Shown here piece by piece: positions 47,446 to 56,182 of a stretch of 64,000 nt of DNA (its first letter is position 1; every line of letters begins with the position of its first letter). The DNA lies in the NCBI GenBank assembly GCA_910588205.1, contig CAJUQK010000001.1, forward strand, positions 1 through 64,000, in the 5' to 3' direction. Under the pieces are notes generated by a model. It was not told the origin of the DNA, did not search any database, and worked only from the letters and a program-made list of their open reading frames with translations. A program made the position numbers and the translations under genes. Source of the stretch: an uncultured Eggerthellaceae bacterium. Its GTDB lineage: Bacteria; Actinomycetota; Coriobacteriia; Coriobacteriales; Eggerthellaceae.

Positions 47446-48579
47446 ATGCCAGCAACCGCGCAGAAGGACCTCTATGAGATACTCGGCGTCAGCAGGGATG
47501 CCTCAGAGGCTGAGATCAAGAAGGCGTTCCGTCACCGGGCCCGGGAACTTCATCCGGATGTGAACAAGTCAGCCAATGCGGAAGAGGAGTTCAAAGAGCT
47601 CAATGAGGCCTATGACGTGCTCTCGGATGCCAGCAAGCGGGCTCAGTATGATCGCTTCGGCACCATCCCCGGTGCTGCGGGATCAGGTCCGGGCTACGTT
47701 GACTTCGAAGACATCTTCGGCGGCTTCGGAGGCATGGGGGATATCTTCTCCACGTTCTTCGGGGGTGCCGCCCGCTCCCAGCAGGTACGCCGAGAGGGCC
47801 GGGACATGGGGCTGGGCATCACGGTGACCTTAGAAGATGCGGCACGAGGCACCTCCAAGGAGATCATCTACGACAGGTTGGCCACCTGTGCTGATTGTGA
47901 AGGCTCAGGCATCGGCGAGGGTGGTACCGAGAAGACCTGTGAGAGGTGCGGGGGGTCTGGGCGCGTGACCGTGGTGCAGCGCACCATGTTCGGCGACATG
48001 CAATCAAGCACCACCTGCTCAGAGTGCGAAGGCACGGGAAAGGTCATAGAGGGGGCCTGTGAGGAGTGTCAGGGCCAAGGCCGGGTGCCGGATAGGCAGA
48101 AGGTCTCTGTGGATATACCCGCCGGGATCAGGGACGGCCAGCAGATGCGCGTTCCCGATCTGGGCGAAGCGGGCATGCGGGGAGCCTCATCCGGTGACCT
48201 CATCGTCACCATCCGCATCCAACCCGATGACTATTTCCAGCGAGATGGGGATGACCTCCATGTGGCGGTCACCGTCTCCATGATCCAAGCAGCCCTGGGT
48301 GCCCGCATCACGGTGGATGGCATCATGGAAGACGAAGAGGTCGAGGTCAAGGTGCCCGAAGGCACCCAATCCGGTGATATCCTCAAGGTGAAGGGCCGTG
48401 GCATGCCGCGGCTTCGCAGCTCTGCCCGCGGGAACCTCTATGTGCATGTGAGCGTCAAGATCCCGAAGAAGCTCAATAAGAAGGAGCGAGGGCTGCTGGA
48501 GAAGCTGGCCCTGGAGATGGGGGAGGAGACCCAGGGAGAGCGTTCACCCCTAGAGAAGCTCAAGGACATCTTCGGCTAG
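47446..48579 (+). CDS. dnaJ: Chaperone DnaJ (Hsp40)
   Basis: DnaJ is a co-chaperone that stimulates DnaK. It has 377 residues. The J domain has HPD at 36-38, followed by a Gly/Phe-rich linker (about 75-105). The zinc-finger domain has four CxxCxGxG repeats: CADCEGSG, CERCGGSG, CSECEGTG, CEECQGQG. The C-terminal substrate-binding domains end with PLEKLKDIFG. The operon hrcA-dnaJ without dnaK-grpE suggests this is one of two DnaJ copies in the genome (inference). Confidence 0.95.
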   Translation: MPATAQKDLYEILGVSRDASEAEIKKAFRHRARELHPDVNKSANAEEEFKELNEAYDVLSDASKRAQYDRFGTIPGAAGSGPGYVDFEDIFGGFGGMGDIFSTFFGGAARSQQVRREGRDMGLGITVTLEDAARGTSKEIIYDRLATCADCEGSGIGEGGTEKTCERCGGSGRVTVVQRTMFGDMQSSTTCSECEGTGKVIEGACEECQGQGRVPDRQKVSVDIPAGIRDGQQMRVPDLGEAGMRGASSGDLIVTIRIQPDDYFQRDGDDLHVAVTVSMIQAALGARITVDGIMEDEEVEVKVPEGTQSGDILKVKGRGMPRLRSSARGNLYVHVSVKIPKKLNKKERGLLEKLALEMGEETQGERSPLEKLKDIFG

Positions 48580-48597
48580 AGGGTCTCAAGAGCGATC

Positions 48598-49377
48598 ATG
48601 TCCCTTCATCAGCTGTTCTTGGAAGAGCAGGTCTTGGCCCAGGAGACGGATGCCGTCTTCCCCTTGCGCCTGACCCCTGAAGACGCCAAGCACGTTCGCG
48701 TGCTGCGCATTGCTCCCGGTGAGCACATCGCTGTGGTCGATGGTGCCGGGGATTACTTCGAATGTCGGGTCGAAGATGCGGCAGACGGCCTGACCGTGCG
48801 CATCTGTCGCAGGGAGGATGCGCCTGCGCGTCCACTGGTCATGCTCGTTCAGGGCCTTGCCAAGGGTGACAAGATGGATACGGTGATACGCCAAGGCACG
48901 GAATTGGGGGTAGCCGCCTTCATGCCGCTTGCCTGCGAGCGGTCCGTGGTCAAGCTGGATGGCGCCAAGGAGGAGAAGCGCGCCCGCCGCTGGCGGGCCA
49001 TCGCCAAGAGCGCTGCCATGCAATCCGGTCAACTGGCCATTCCGGAGATATCCCCCCTCCGCACGGTGGAGGAAGCCTGTGCACTGCTGGCAGAGGCTAC
49101 GGTGGTGGCTATCTGCTGGGAGGAGGCGCCGCTGGATGTGCGCATGGGAGACGCCATCCGAAAGGGGAGGGAGGCGTGTGGAGCGGCCCATCCCTCTGAT
49201 GTGCGCTTGGCGGTGGTCGTGGGACCAGAAGGCGGTCTTGCCTCCTCTGAGGCAGATCAGCTTCTTGCCTGCAATCCCCGGGCCTCTTTGGTGTCGTTGG
49301 GATCGTCCATCCTGCGTACGGAGACAGCGGGAGTGGTGGCAGCGGCCCTTGCCCTCTATGAGCTCGGGTGCTTGTAG
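48598..49377 (+). CDS. rsmE: 16S rRNA m3U1498 methyltransferase RsmE
   Basis: This SPOUT-class methyltransferase modifies U1498 of 16S rRNA. It has 259 residues. The N-terminal PUA-like domain (HHVRV-type region DAKHVRVLRIAPGE) precedes the knot domain with LVQGLAKGDKMDTVIRQGTELGV, VVGPEGGLASSEAD and LGSSILRTETAGVVAAALALY. It frequently follows dnaJ in Gram-positives. Its stop is directly followed by the mtaB ATG. Confidence 0.94.
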   Translation: MSLHQLFLEEQVLAQETDAVFPLRLTPEDAKHVRVLRIAPGEHIAVVDGAGDYFECRVEDAADGLTVRICRREDAPARPLVMLVQGLAKGDKMDTVIRQGTELGVAAFMPLACERSVVKLDGAKEEKRARRWRAIAKSAAMQSGQLAIPEISPLRTVEEACALLAEATVVAICWEEAPLDVRMGDAIRKGREACGAAHPSDVRLAVVVGPEGGLASSEADQLLACNPRASLVSLGSSILRTETAGVVAAALALYELGCL

Positions 49378-50595
49378 ATGCCCCGGACCTTCGAGGTGGT
49401 CAATCTGGGTTGCAAGGTGAACCGGGTTGAATCCGATCGTTTCGAGGCGGTCTTGCGTGCTCGGGGCTTCCAAGAGCGTACGGAGCAAGGAGCCCATGTG
49501 GTCGTGGTGAACACCTGCACGGTCACCGGCGAGGCCGAGAAGAAGACCCGCAAGGCCGTTCGTCGAGCCCTCCGCCAAAACCCTCGTGCCACCGTCTACG
49601 TGACCGGATGTGCTGCTGTAATGGATGCGGCCACCTATCAGGCCATGGACGAGCGCGTGCGTGTCCTTGCGAAGCCCGACCTCTTGGAAGAGCTCCAGTA
49701 TCCGACAGGAGAGCATCTGAGCCTTTCGCCTGTCCCTTCCGCAGACCGGGTGCGGGTGGGAGTCAAGGTGCAGGATGGTTGCGATAATGCTTGCACCTAC
49801 TGCATCGTCCACGTGGCGCGGGGGGCTGCCCGAAGCGTTGCCGCTGATGAGGTCATCGCCCGATGTTGCTCCCTGGTGGAGGAAGGGGTGCCCGAAGTGA
49901 TGCTTACGGGCATCAATCTGGGTGCCTACGAGCACGAAGGTAGGGGACTCCCTGATCTCCTTAAGCGATTGTTGGAAGAGGTGCCCTGGGGCTCTTCTTC
50001 CCGGATGCGCCTCTCCAGCCTGGAACCTCAGGATGTCACCGAAGAGCTAGCCGGGGTGATAGCCCGCTCACGTGGCCTCATTTGTCGCCATCTCCATCTG
50101 CCGTTGCAGTCGGGCAGTTCTCGGGTACTCCATCAGATGGGGCGTCGCTACGACAGAGAGGGATTCGCTGCCACCGTTGCGCTCCTGAGAGAGCTCCTGC
50201 CTTCCTTGAGTCTGACCACCGATGTCATCGTGGGGTTCCCCGGCGAGACGGAAGAGGATTTCCAGGCCACCTTGGACCTTTGTCAGGAGGCTGCCTTCTC
50301 CAAGATCCATGTGTTCCCATACTCCCTGCGAGCGGGAACCCCCGCGGCTGTGCGCACTGATCAGATTCCCTTTACCGTCAAGCAGGAGCGTGCACGCGTC
50401 CTGCGGACGCTCTCAGATGAGCTTCGACACCTTGACCTTGTCGGTCGCCTTGGCAGCCGGGAGAGGGTGGTGGTCGAACGGGAAGCCTGGGGACGCACAG
50501 AGAGCTACCATGAGGTACCTCTCTCGCCTGAGCTTGCGGTGGGTGCGCTCTTAGAAGTGGAGATGGTCTCGGGGATGCTAGAATGTCATCTATGA
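49378..50595 (+). CDS. mtaB: tRNA t6A37 methylthiotransferase MtaB
   Basis: This radical SAM methylthiotransferase converts t6A37 to ms2t6A37 in tRNA. It has 405 residues. The N-terminal UPF0004 domain has the auxiliary-cluster cysteines in NLGCKVNRVESDRF, VVNTCTVTGEAE and VTGCAAVMD. The radical SAM cluster is Cys135-x3-Cys139-x2-Cys142 in CDNACTYCIV. HLPLQSGSSRVLHQMGRRY and TDVIVGFPGETEEDF follow, with a short C-terminal TRAM region. MtaB is favoured over MiaB by the KVNRVES wording. Confidence 0.92.
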   Translation: MPRTFEVVNLGCKVNRVESDRFEAVLRARGFQERTEQGAHVVVVNTCTVTGEAEKKTRKAVRRALRQNPRATVYVTGCAAVMDAATYQAMDERVRVLAKPDLLEELQYPTGEHLSLSPVPSADRVRVGVKVQDGCDNACTYCIVHVARGAARSVAADEVIARCCSLVEEGVPEVMLTGINLGAYEHEGRGLPDLLKRLLEEVPWGSSSRMRLSSLEPQDVTEELAGVIARSRGLICRHLHLPLQSGSSRVLHQMGRRYDREGFAATVALLRELLPSLSLTTDVIVGFPGETEEDFQATLDLCQEAAFSKIHVFPYSLRAGTPAAVRTDQIPFTVKQERARVLRTLSDELRHLDLVGRLGSRERVVVEREAWGRTESYHEVPLSPELAVGALLEVEMVSGMLECHL

Positions 50596-51548
50596 CAGAG
50601 ATGCTCACCACCAAGCTGACCATTCCGCCTGATGTCCCCATGGTCTCTATCACGGGTATCGCCGATGAGCTCTTGCGCCTGATCCAGGATTCCTTCTCGG
50701 CGAAGGTATCCCTCCAGGGCTCTGAGATATCCATCATCGGCAGCGAAGCGGACAGGGAGGCCCTCGTTACGCTCTTCTCAGAGATGGCCGCCGCTATCCA
50801 GTCGGGTCAAACCCTGGACAGCGCGGCTGTGCGCAATCTCATGGGTCTCACGCGCAGTGCCCACTTGAGCCCCAGTTCGTTGCGCCAGGATGTGATCTTG
50901 GCCCATAAGGGCCGGGTCGTCCGGCCGAAGACCGAGGGGCAGAAGCGCTATGTGGATGCCGTAAGGGAACATGACATCACCTTTGCGGTGGGCTGCGCGG
51001 GTACCGGCAAGACCTACCTGGCCATGGCGTTGGCTGTGGCGGCCTTGGAGCGCAAGGAGGTGGACAGGCTCATCTTCTCTCGGCCTATCGTGGAAGCGGG
51101 GGAGAACCTGGGTTTCTTGCCGGGCACCCTCACGGAGAAGGTGGATCCCTATATCCGCCCCCTCTACGACGCCCTCTTCGCCATGATGGATGCCGACCGC
51201 GCAGGCGGCCTCATCGAACGGGGCATCATAGAGATAGCCCCCCTGGCATTCATGCGTGGCCGCACGTTGAGCAGCAGCTTCATCATCTTAGATGAGGCCC
51301 AGAACGCCACGCGGGAGCAGATGAAGATGTTCCTCACGCGTTTGGGATCGGGCTCCAAGATGGTCATCACGGGTGATATGAGCCAGAGCGATCTGAGCGG
51401 TGGAGCATCCGGGCTTTGTCAAGCCCTTGATGTGCTCCAGGGGATCGAGGAGATAGCGCTCTGTCGCCTGGATGGCAAGGATGTGGTCCGCAATTCCCTG
51501 GTATCTCAGATCATCGCTGCCTATGAGGCGCACGCTGCAAAGGAGTGA
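50583..51548 (+). CDS. phoH: PhoH-family ATPase
   Basis: This cytosolic P-loop ATPase of 321 residues is thought to act in RNA metabolism with YbeY. Motifs are Walker A GCAGTGKTYLAMA, RPIVEAGENLGFLPGT, Walker B FIILDEAQNATREQMKMFLTRLG (in conserved order) and GDMSQSDL. The N-terminal part (about 1-95) has a KH-like element. It starts at ATG 50583 or ATG 50592, both inside the end of mtaB. The ybeY start overlaps its end, the common phoH-ybeY pairing. Confidence 0.93.
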   Translation: MSSMTEMLTTKLTIPPDVPMVSITGIADELLRLIQDSFSAKVSLQGSEISIIGSEADREALVTLFSEMAAAIQSGQTLDSAAVRNLMGLTRSAHLSPSSLRQDVILAHKGRVVRPKTEGQKRYVDAVREHDITFAVGCAGTGKTYLAMALAVAALERKEVDRLIFSRPIVEAGENLGFLPGTLTEKVDPYIRPLYDALFAMMDADRAGGLIERGIIEIAPLAFMRGRTLSSSFIILDEAQNATREQMKMFLTRLGSGSKMVITGDMSQSDLSGGASGLCQALDVLQGIEEIALCRLDGKDVVRNSLVSQIIAAYEAHAAKE

Positions 51549-51550
51549 AC

Positions 51551-52012
51551 ATGGAAGCGCTCATCACCGTAGACCATGGCGAAGGCCTCATAGATGCAGC
51601 TCGGGTAGAGCGGCTCATCGCCTTCGCTGCAGGTCAGCTTGAGCTTCCCGCTTCCTCTGAGGTATCCGTCACCTTCGTGACGGATGAGGAGATGGCACGC
51701 CTGAATGAGGAGTTCCGTGGCAAGCAGGGGCCAACGGATGTCCTCTCCTTCGAATGCGACAACCTCGATGATGGCTTTCCTCAAGAAGAGGGTTTCGAAG
51801 CGGGGGATATCATCATCGCTCCAGACGTGGCCGTCGCGCAGGCATCAGAGCTAGGGCACGCCCTGGCTCAGGAGATAGACACCCTCCTCGTCCATGGCCT
51901 GCTCCATCTGATAGGCTATGACCACATGGAAGAAGAGGAAGCTCAGGTGATGGAAGGGCTTCAGGAGGATATCCTCGCCTCTTGGAAGCGGGGGATCGAA
52001 GGTGGCCGGTGA
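51551..52012 (+). CDS. ybeY: Endoribonuclease YbeY
   Basis: This metal-dependent RNase acts in 16S rRNA 3' maturation and ribosome quality control. It has 153 residues. The zinc site is HGLLHLIGYDH, and RGKQGPTDVLSFE precedes it. ATG 51551 has AAGGAG 6 nt upstream and lies 2 nt beyond the phoH stop; an in-frame GTG lies at 51545. Its TGA overlaps the next gene's GTG (GTGA). Confidence 0.94.
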   Translation: MEALITVDHGEGLIDAARVERLIAFAAGQLELPASSEVSVTFVTDEEMARLNEEFRGKQGPTDVLSFECDNLDDGFPQEEGFEAGDIIIAPDVAVAQASELGHALAQEIDTLLVHGLLHLIGYDHMEEEEAQVMEGLQEDILASWKRGIEGGR

Positions 52013-52437
52013 CAGCACACCAGGATGACAACAAGCAGAAGCGCTACGTTCGCCATGTGGGGGACACGAGCCGATTCACCCTGGGCCATGCCTTCTCCTG
52101 CGCTCAGGACGGTCTTCGCTACGGGCTCATCACCCAGCGCAACTTCAAGATCCATGCCTTCTTCGCCATCCTGGCTATCGTCTTGAGCGTGGTCTTGGGG
52201 ACCAGCACTGCGGAATGGTGTGCCATCATCTTGTGCATCATAGGCGTCTTCGCGCTGGAGTTGGCCAATACCGCGGTGGAATCCGCTATAGACCTCATCT
52301 CTCCTGAATGGAGCGAACTGGCGAAGCGGGCGAAGGATTGCGCGGCGGCTTCGGTCTATGTGGCAGCCCTCGGTTCAGTGGTCATCGCCGGCATCGTCTT
52401 CGTGCCGAAGCTGTTGGCTCTCTGGGGAGTGGGGTGA
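52009..52437 (+). CDS. dgkA: Diacylglycerol/undecaprenol kinase
   Basis: This small integral-membrane lipid kinase recycles diacylglycerol or undecaprenol. It has 142 residues. A basic cytosolic N-terminus precedes three spans. The family motif ELANTAVESAIDLISPEW with the catalytic Glu and AKDCAAASVYVAAL are present. The GTG start at 52009 overlaps the ybeY stop. In Gram-positives this family usually phosphorylates undecaprenol for wall synthesis, which I consider likely. Its end overlaps the era GTG. Confidence 0.9.
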   Translation: MTAHQDDNKQKRYVRHVGDTSRFTLGHAFSCAQDGLRYGLITQRNFKIHAFFAILAIVLSVVLGTSTAEWCAIILCIIGVFALELANTAVESAIDLISPEWSELAKRAKDCAAASVYVAALGSVVIAGIVFVPKLLALWGVG

Positions 52438-53396
52438 GCCTTCTCGTGGATCTGGATGCATTCTTCGCAGAGAACCCTCTGTCTGACGGTGAGGGGATCT
52501 TAAGCGCCCCGCCGGGGTTCCGCTCTGGTTTCATCGCCCTCTGCGGGCGGCCGAATGCAGGCAAATCCACGCTCATGAATGCTCTGGTGGGCCAGAAGGT
52601 GGCCATCACCTCCGCCACACCCCAGACTACCCGCAACCGCATCCGGGGCATCCTCACGCTACCGGCATCCCAGATGGTCTTCGTTGACACCCCAGGGCTC
52701 CATAAGCCCCATGACCTTCTGGGGGAGCAGTTGAATGCCCAGGCCACCTCGGCCTTGGATGATGTGGATATCGTGGCCATGGTGGTCGATTCCACCAAGC
52801 CCGTAGGAACAGGAGACGAATGGGTGGCTGCTTCTGTAGCGGCCAGCCCGGCAGCGAAGATGCTCGTGCTCTCCAAATCCGACATCGCTTCTCCCGATCA
52901 GACGGCCCAGCAGTTCGAGCGGGCTCGGGATCTGGCTCCTTGGGACGCCGTGGTGTCCCTCTCGGCGGTCTCCGGCTACAATACGGGCGCCTTCTTGGAT
53001 GAGGTCTTGCAGCTCCTGCCTGAAGGTCCTTTGTGGTTTCCTGAAGACGCGGTCTCAGATGTGGCCTTGGAGACCATGATCGCTGAGGTGGTGCGCGAGA
53101 AGGTCCTGCGTCATTTCCGAGAGGAAGTGCCCCATTCGGTGGGCGTCAAGGTGGATGAGCTGGAAGATGGCCGCAGCCTTCTACGGGCCGAGGCCTCCAT
53201 CTTCGTCGAGCGAGACAGCCAGAAGGCCATGCTCATCGGCGCGAAGGGCGCTCAGGTCAAGCAGATAGGGACCCGATCCCGAGCTGACCTGGAGCAGATG
53301 TTCCATAAACGGGTCTATTTGGGCCTGAAGGTGAAGGTCAAGAAGAACTGGCGCAAGGATGAGCATGAGATCAAGCGCCTCGGATACATGGAGTGA
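52434..53396 (+). CDS. era: GTPase Era
   Basis: Era is an essential GTPase that binds the 3' end of 16S rRNA during 30S assembly. It has 320 residues. G1 is GRPNAGKST (Lys44), G3 is DTPGLHKP, and G4 reads Ser147-Lys-Ser-Asp150 where NKxD is expected. The C-terminal KH domain has IGAKGAQVKQIGTRSRADLE. I start at GTG 52434 with GGGGAG 5 nt upstream; the frame is open back to 52308, but that stretch is the dgkA gene read in another frame. The N-terminus has about 30 residues more than E. coli Era. Confidence 0.94.
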   Translation: MSLLVDLDAFFAENPLSDGEGILSAPPGFRSGFIALCGRPNAGKSTLMNALVGQKVAITSATPQTTRNRIRGILTLPASQMVFVDTPGLHKPHDLLGEQLNAQATSALDDVDIVAMVVDSTKPVGTGDEWVAASVAASPAAKMLVLSKSDIASPDQTAQQFERARDLAPWDAVVSLSAVSGYNTGAFLDEVLQLLPEGPLWFPEDAVSDVALETMIAEVVREKVLRHFREEVPHSVGVKVDELEDGRSLLRAEASIFVERDSQKAMLIGAKGAQVKQIGTRSRADLEQMFHKRVYLGLKVKVKKNWRKDEHEIKRLGYME

Positions 53397-54790
53397 CTTA
53401 TCAGATGGCTATGATCTGCCCTCGATGCGCAACGGTGAACAGGGACCAGGCCCGCTTCTGCGATGGCTGCGGGCTGGATCTGTGCTTTGCGAAGACAGAG
53501 GCTCTGCAACCAGAAGCCGTGAAGGCCGTTCGTTCTGAGGAGAAAGACCTCCCCGACACCATTGATCTAGATGATGGACAGGCTACTCAGCAGCTCGGGG
53601 TGTCCGACGGGGCTACGCGGCCACTGATAGGGGATGACACCCGCTTCTTCGGCGAGGGTTTCGTTGAAGAGGCCCAGGCCTTCAACGTATCCAGCGCTAG
53701 CTTGACCCGTCCCCTCTCCCCGTCAGAGACCCAGGAATTCCCTCCGGTCTCGGGGATGGCCGACACCCAACAGAAGTCCTACAGCGCCTTAGGCTCCCAA
53801 GAGGGCAAGAAACTCTCTCTGCCCGGAGGGCGCATTCGGAACAAGAAGCTCTTCGTCATCCTCATCATCTGCGCACTCCTCTTGGTGAGCGCAGCGGTTG
53901 CCGTATCCACCTATTCTTTGGAGCTTTGGGGTGGCAAGCAGGTGCCGGATGTGGTGGGGCTCAAGGCCCAGGATGCAACGGAGAGGCTTGAGGAAGCGGG
54001 CTTTGCGGTGTCCCAGGTGCTGGTGAAGTCCGATGACGTGGAGGGTATCGTGCTGGGGTCCCGTCCCGGTGCAGGGGTAAGGGCTGAGGCAGGCAGCGAA
54101 GTGGTGATAGATGTCTCCTGTGCGCGCACCATCCCCGAAGTGATAGGGAAGGGTACAGAAGAAGCCTTGGCTCTCTTGCAGTCCGAGGGGTTCCAGAACG
54201 TCGAGGTGATCGAGCAGAAGTCCAATGACGCTGCGGGCACTATCATCGCCGTGAGCCCCGAGGTGGGCACGCGCTCCAAGGCCCAGGCCACCATCACCCT
54301 GACCGCGGCCATCCCCTTCACCGTTCCCGCCACCGCAAACCTCTCTTTAGAAGAGGCTCAAGCCGCCCTTGAGGCGGAGGGCTATGGCTTCGTGGTGGCC
54401 TCTGTCTATACCGAAGATGTGGCCGAGGGAAGCGTGTTAGGTACGGATCCTGCCGAAGGGACAGAGCTGCCTTCGGGGTCTGAGGTCACCATCAACATAG
54501 CCAAGAGCCGCGCTGCCGAGGTCATCTCCTGGGCGCGGGATTGGTTCAACAGCGCGAAGACCTACACCCTGAATAGCGTTTCCTATGAGCTCACCTCCCT
54601 TGAGGATGTCAGCTACACCGGCGGGGACGGATGCAGCTTTCGCGCGGTGATGCGTCCCTTCGAGACCCACTCCTGGTTCGGGTCCCAACCAGAGACCCGC
54701 TACGGCAACGAGCAGACCATCAAGGGAGAGATGAGCTTCTCCTCCGATGGCACCCTTGCCACCATCAACCCTGATCTCAGACGAGCTTAG
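53393..54790 (+). CDS. Zinc-ribbon, single-span, three-PASTA protein
   Basis: This 465-residue membrane protein lacks a kinase domain. It begins with a zinc ribbon (ICPRCATVNRDQARFCDGCG, about residues 8-27), then a disordered acidic/Ser-Thr region with several TR/TQ sites, one span (about 153-175), and three extracellular PASTA domains (about 183-247, 248-313, 314-380, each opening with a VPDVVG- or IPEVIG-like motif; the third is divergent). A roughly 85-residue unknown domain closes it. PASTA domains bind peptidoglycan or muropeptides in Ser/Thr kinases. Here the cytosolic part is a zinc ribbon instead. GTG 53393 overlaps the era stop; ATG 53405 is an alternative. Confidence 0.82.
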   Translation: MTYQMAMICPRCATVNRDQARFCDGCGLDLCFAKTEALQPEAVKAVRSEEKDLPDTIDLDDGQATQQLGVSDGATRPLIGDDTRFFGEGFVEEAQAFNVSSASLTRPLSPSETQEFPPVSGMADTQQKSYSALGSQEGKKLSLPGGRIRNKKLFVILIICALLLVSAAVAVSTYSLELWGGKQVPDVVGLKAQDATERLEEAGFAVSQVLVKSDDVEGIVLGSRPGAGVRAEAGSEVVIDVSCARTIPEVIGKGTEEALALLQSEGFQNVEVIEQKSNDAAGTIIAVSPEVGTRSKAQATITLTAAIPFTVPATANLSLEEAQAALEAEGYGFVVASVYTEDVAEGSVLGTDPAEGTELPSGSEVTINIAKSRAAEVISWARDWFNSAKTYTLNSVSYELTSLEDVSYTGGDGCSFRAVMRPFETHSWFGSQPETRYGNEQTIKGEMSFSSDGTLATINPDLRRA

Positions 54791-54795
54791 GGCCA

Positions 54796-55581
54796 ATGGC
54801 TGAGAGGACCCTGGATGCCCAGGTGGTGGTCCTGCGCAAGATCAAGCTGGGGGAATCAGACCTCATCCTGCATCTGATGGACACCTCGGGGAGCGCTCTT
54901 GAGGCCATCGCGAAAGGGGCGCGCAAGCCCACCTCCGCTCATTCGGCCCGTTTGGAGCTGTTCAATAGCGTTCAGGTCTCCTTCGCTCGGGGTAAGAACC
55001 TGGATATCGTCCGTGAGACCAGGCTTCTGCGCAGCCATCAGCGGATCTTGGCTGACCCGGTCCGCTTCGCTGCGGCCTCGGTGATGGCGGAGGCTGCAGA
55101 TGGCTGCATCCAGCCAGAGCTGGAGGTGCCCCGGCTCTTTCCCATGACCCAGGTGGCCTTCGCGGCAGTGGAGGGATCCTCCGATGAGCAGGCTCCGCTC
55201 TTGGTGGCGGCTTACCTGTTGAAGCTGACGGGCTTCTTGGGGATGCGCCCATCGCTTCTGGCCTGTGCGGGCTGCGGAGAGCCGCTCCAGGGAGCTCCGG
55301 CGGCCCCTCGCCGCTTCTCCTACGAGGATGGGGGTGCCCTCTGCGGGGAGTGCGCCCAGCTCTTGAGCACAGCTCCCGTGGAAGGGTCTGTGCTCTTGCG
55401 CGCCGGATGGCTCTTAGGGGCCACCTTCGATGCTATCTTGGCGGCTTCGGCTGGACCCGAGCCGTGGGATGTCTTGCAACTGGCCCATCGATGGTTCGCT
55501 CATCAGACCTCCCTGCGCCTGCGCTCCCTTCCCGCTTTCTACAGCCTTTGTGGTTGTATCCAGACGGCATCTGACCTATAA
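54796..55581 (+). CDS. recO: DNA repair protein RecO
   Basis: RecO is a recombination mediator that loads RecA with RecR. It has 261 residues. The N-terminal OB fold starts LDAQVVVLRKIKLGESDLILHLMD and continues GARKPTSAHSARLELF. The C-terminal helical part carries a four-Cys zinc site, CAGCGEPLQ and CGECAQLL. era-recO adjacency is frequent; here a PASTA protein is inserted between them. The ATG is 5 nt after the previous stop. Confidence 0.93.
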   Translation: MAERTLDAQVVVLRKIKLGESDLILHLMDTSGSALEAIAKGARKPTSAHSARLELFNSVQVSFARGKNLDIVRETRLLRSHQRILADPVRFAAASVMAEAADGCIQPELEVPRLFPMTQVAFAAVEGSSDEQAPLLVAAYLLKLTGFLGMRPSLLACAGCGEPLQGAPAAPRRFSYEDGGALCGECAQLLSTAPVEGSVLLRAGWLLGATFDAILAASAGPEPWDVLQLAHRWFAHQTSLRLRSLPAFYSLCGCIQTASDL

Positions 55582-55721
55582 TTCGACGGCTGCGCAAAAA
55601 GCGCGCATCTCCGCTTGGCTTCCATGGAGCACCCCTTGGTTGCTCAGAGGAGACGGCACAGGACAAGACCGGAGTGCCCAAGGTCTCTGCGTCTGAGAAG
55701 AAGAAAGGTGTTGAGTCGAAG

Positions 55722-56009
55722 ATGGCGAACAAGTTCAGCATCACCAAAGAAGAGACTGCCGATCTCATCAAGGAATACGGCAAGAATGAGAAGGATTCCG
55801 GCAGCGCAGAGGTTCAGGTGGCTATCCTGACCGAGCGCATCCGCAATCTCACCGAGCATCTGAAGGTCCATAAGAAGGACAACCACACCCGTCGAGGCCT
55901 CATGAAGCTCATCGGCAAGCGCCGCGGTCTTCTGAAGTACATCAAGAACCGCAACATAGATGAGTATCGTGAGCTCATCAAGAAGCTCGGTATCCGCGAC
56001 AACATCTAG
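55722..56009 (+). CDS. rpsO: 30S ribosomal protein S15
   Basis: S15 is a primary 16S rRNA-binding protein of the platform. It has 95 residues, slightly above the usual 89. It has SGSAEVQVAILTERIRNLTEHL and KKDNHTRRGLMKLIGKRRGLLKYI in the conserved order. The start is ATG 55722 (MANKFSITKEE), 11 nt after AAAGGTG; the frame is open back to 55674, but that extension is not part of S15. A hairpin separates it from pnp. Confidence 0.96.
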   Translation: MANKFSITKEETADLIKEYGKNEKDSGSAEVQVAILTERIRNLTEHLKVHKKDNHTRRGLMKLIGKRRGLLKYIKNRNIDEYRELIKKLGIRDNI

Positions 56010-56024
56010 CAGATCCTGTGAGCC

Positions 56025-56050
56025 AAGACCCGCTGAGCAAGGCGGGTCTT
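56025..56050 (+). terminator. Attenuator hairpin between rpsO and pnp
   Basis: AAGACCCGC (56025-56033) and GCGGGTCTT (56042-56050) form a perfect 9-bp stem with an 8-nt loop, 15 nt after the rpsO stop. Only CTTG follows, so read-through into pnp is expected, as with the partial terminator at this position in E. coli. Confidence 0.75.
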
Positions 56051-56097
56051 CTTGAATGGAGGGGAAGCGCAGCCTGCGGGAGGCGCCTTTCCCGAAG

Positions 56098-56128
56098 CGC
56101 CGAGCAAGGGAAGTGCCCTTCCTCGGCG
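56098..56128 (+). promoter_or_regulatory. Two-tier stem-loop in the pnp leader
   Basis: CGCCGAG (56098-56104) pairs with CTCGGCG (56122-56128), and inside it AAGGG (56106-56110) pairs with CCCTT (56116-56120). It lies 55 nt before the pnp ATG. In E. coli the pnp leader hairpin is cut by RNase III and drives autoregulation by PNPase; a comparable role is a reasonable inference. Confidence 0.5.
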
Positions 56129-56182
56129 ACAAGAAGGAGATCCAGTCGCATGGGGCGGCTGGTAAGAGGAGAAGGAAAGAGA

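Noticed and set aside
52308..52433. N-terminal extension of Era
   Set aside because: It is the dgkA coding sequence read in another frame; GTG 52434 has a good ribosome binding site.
56018..56182. N-terminal extension of the PNPase reading frame
   Set aside because: The 55 extra residues are not PNPase-like; the segment is the hairpin-containing leader and a strong ribosome binding site precedes ATG 56183.
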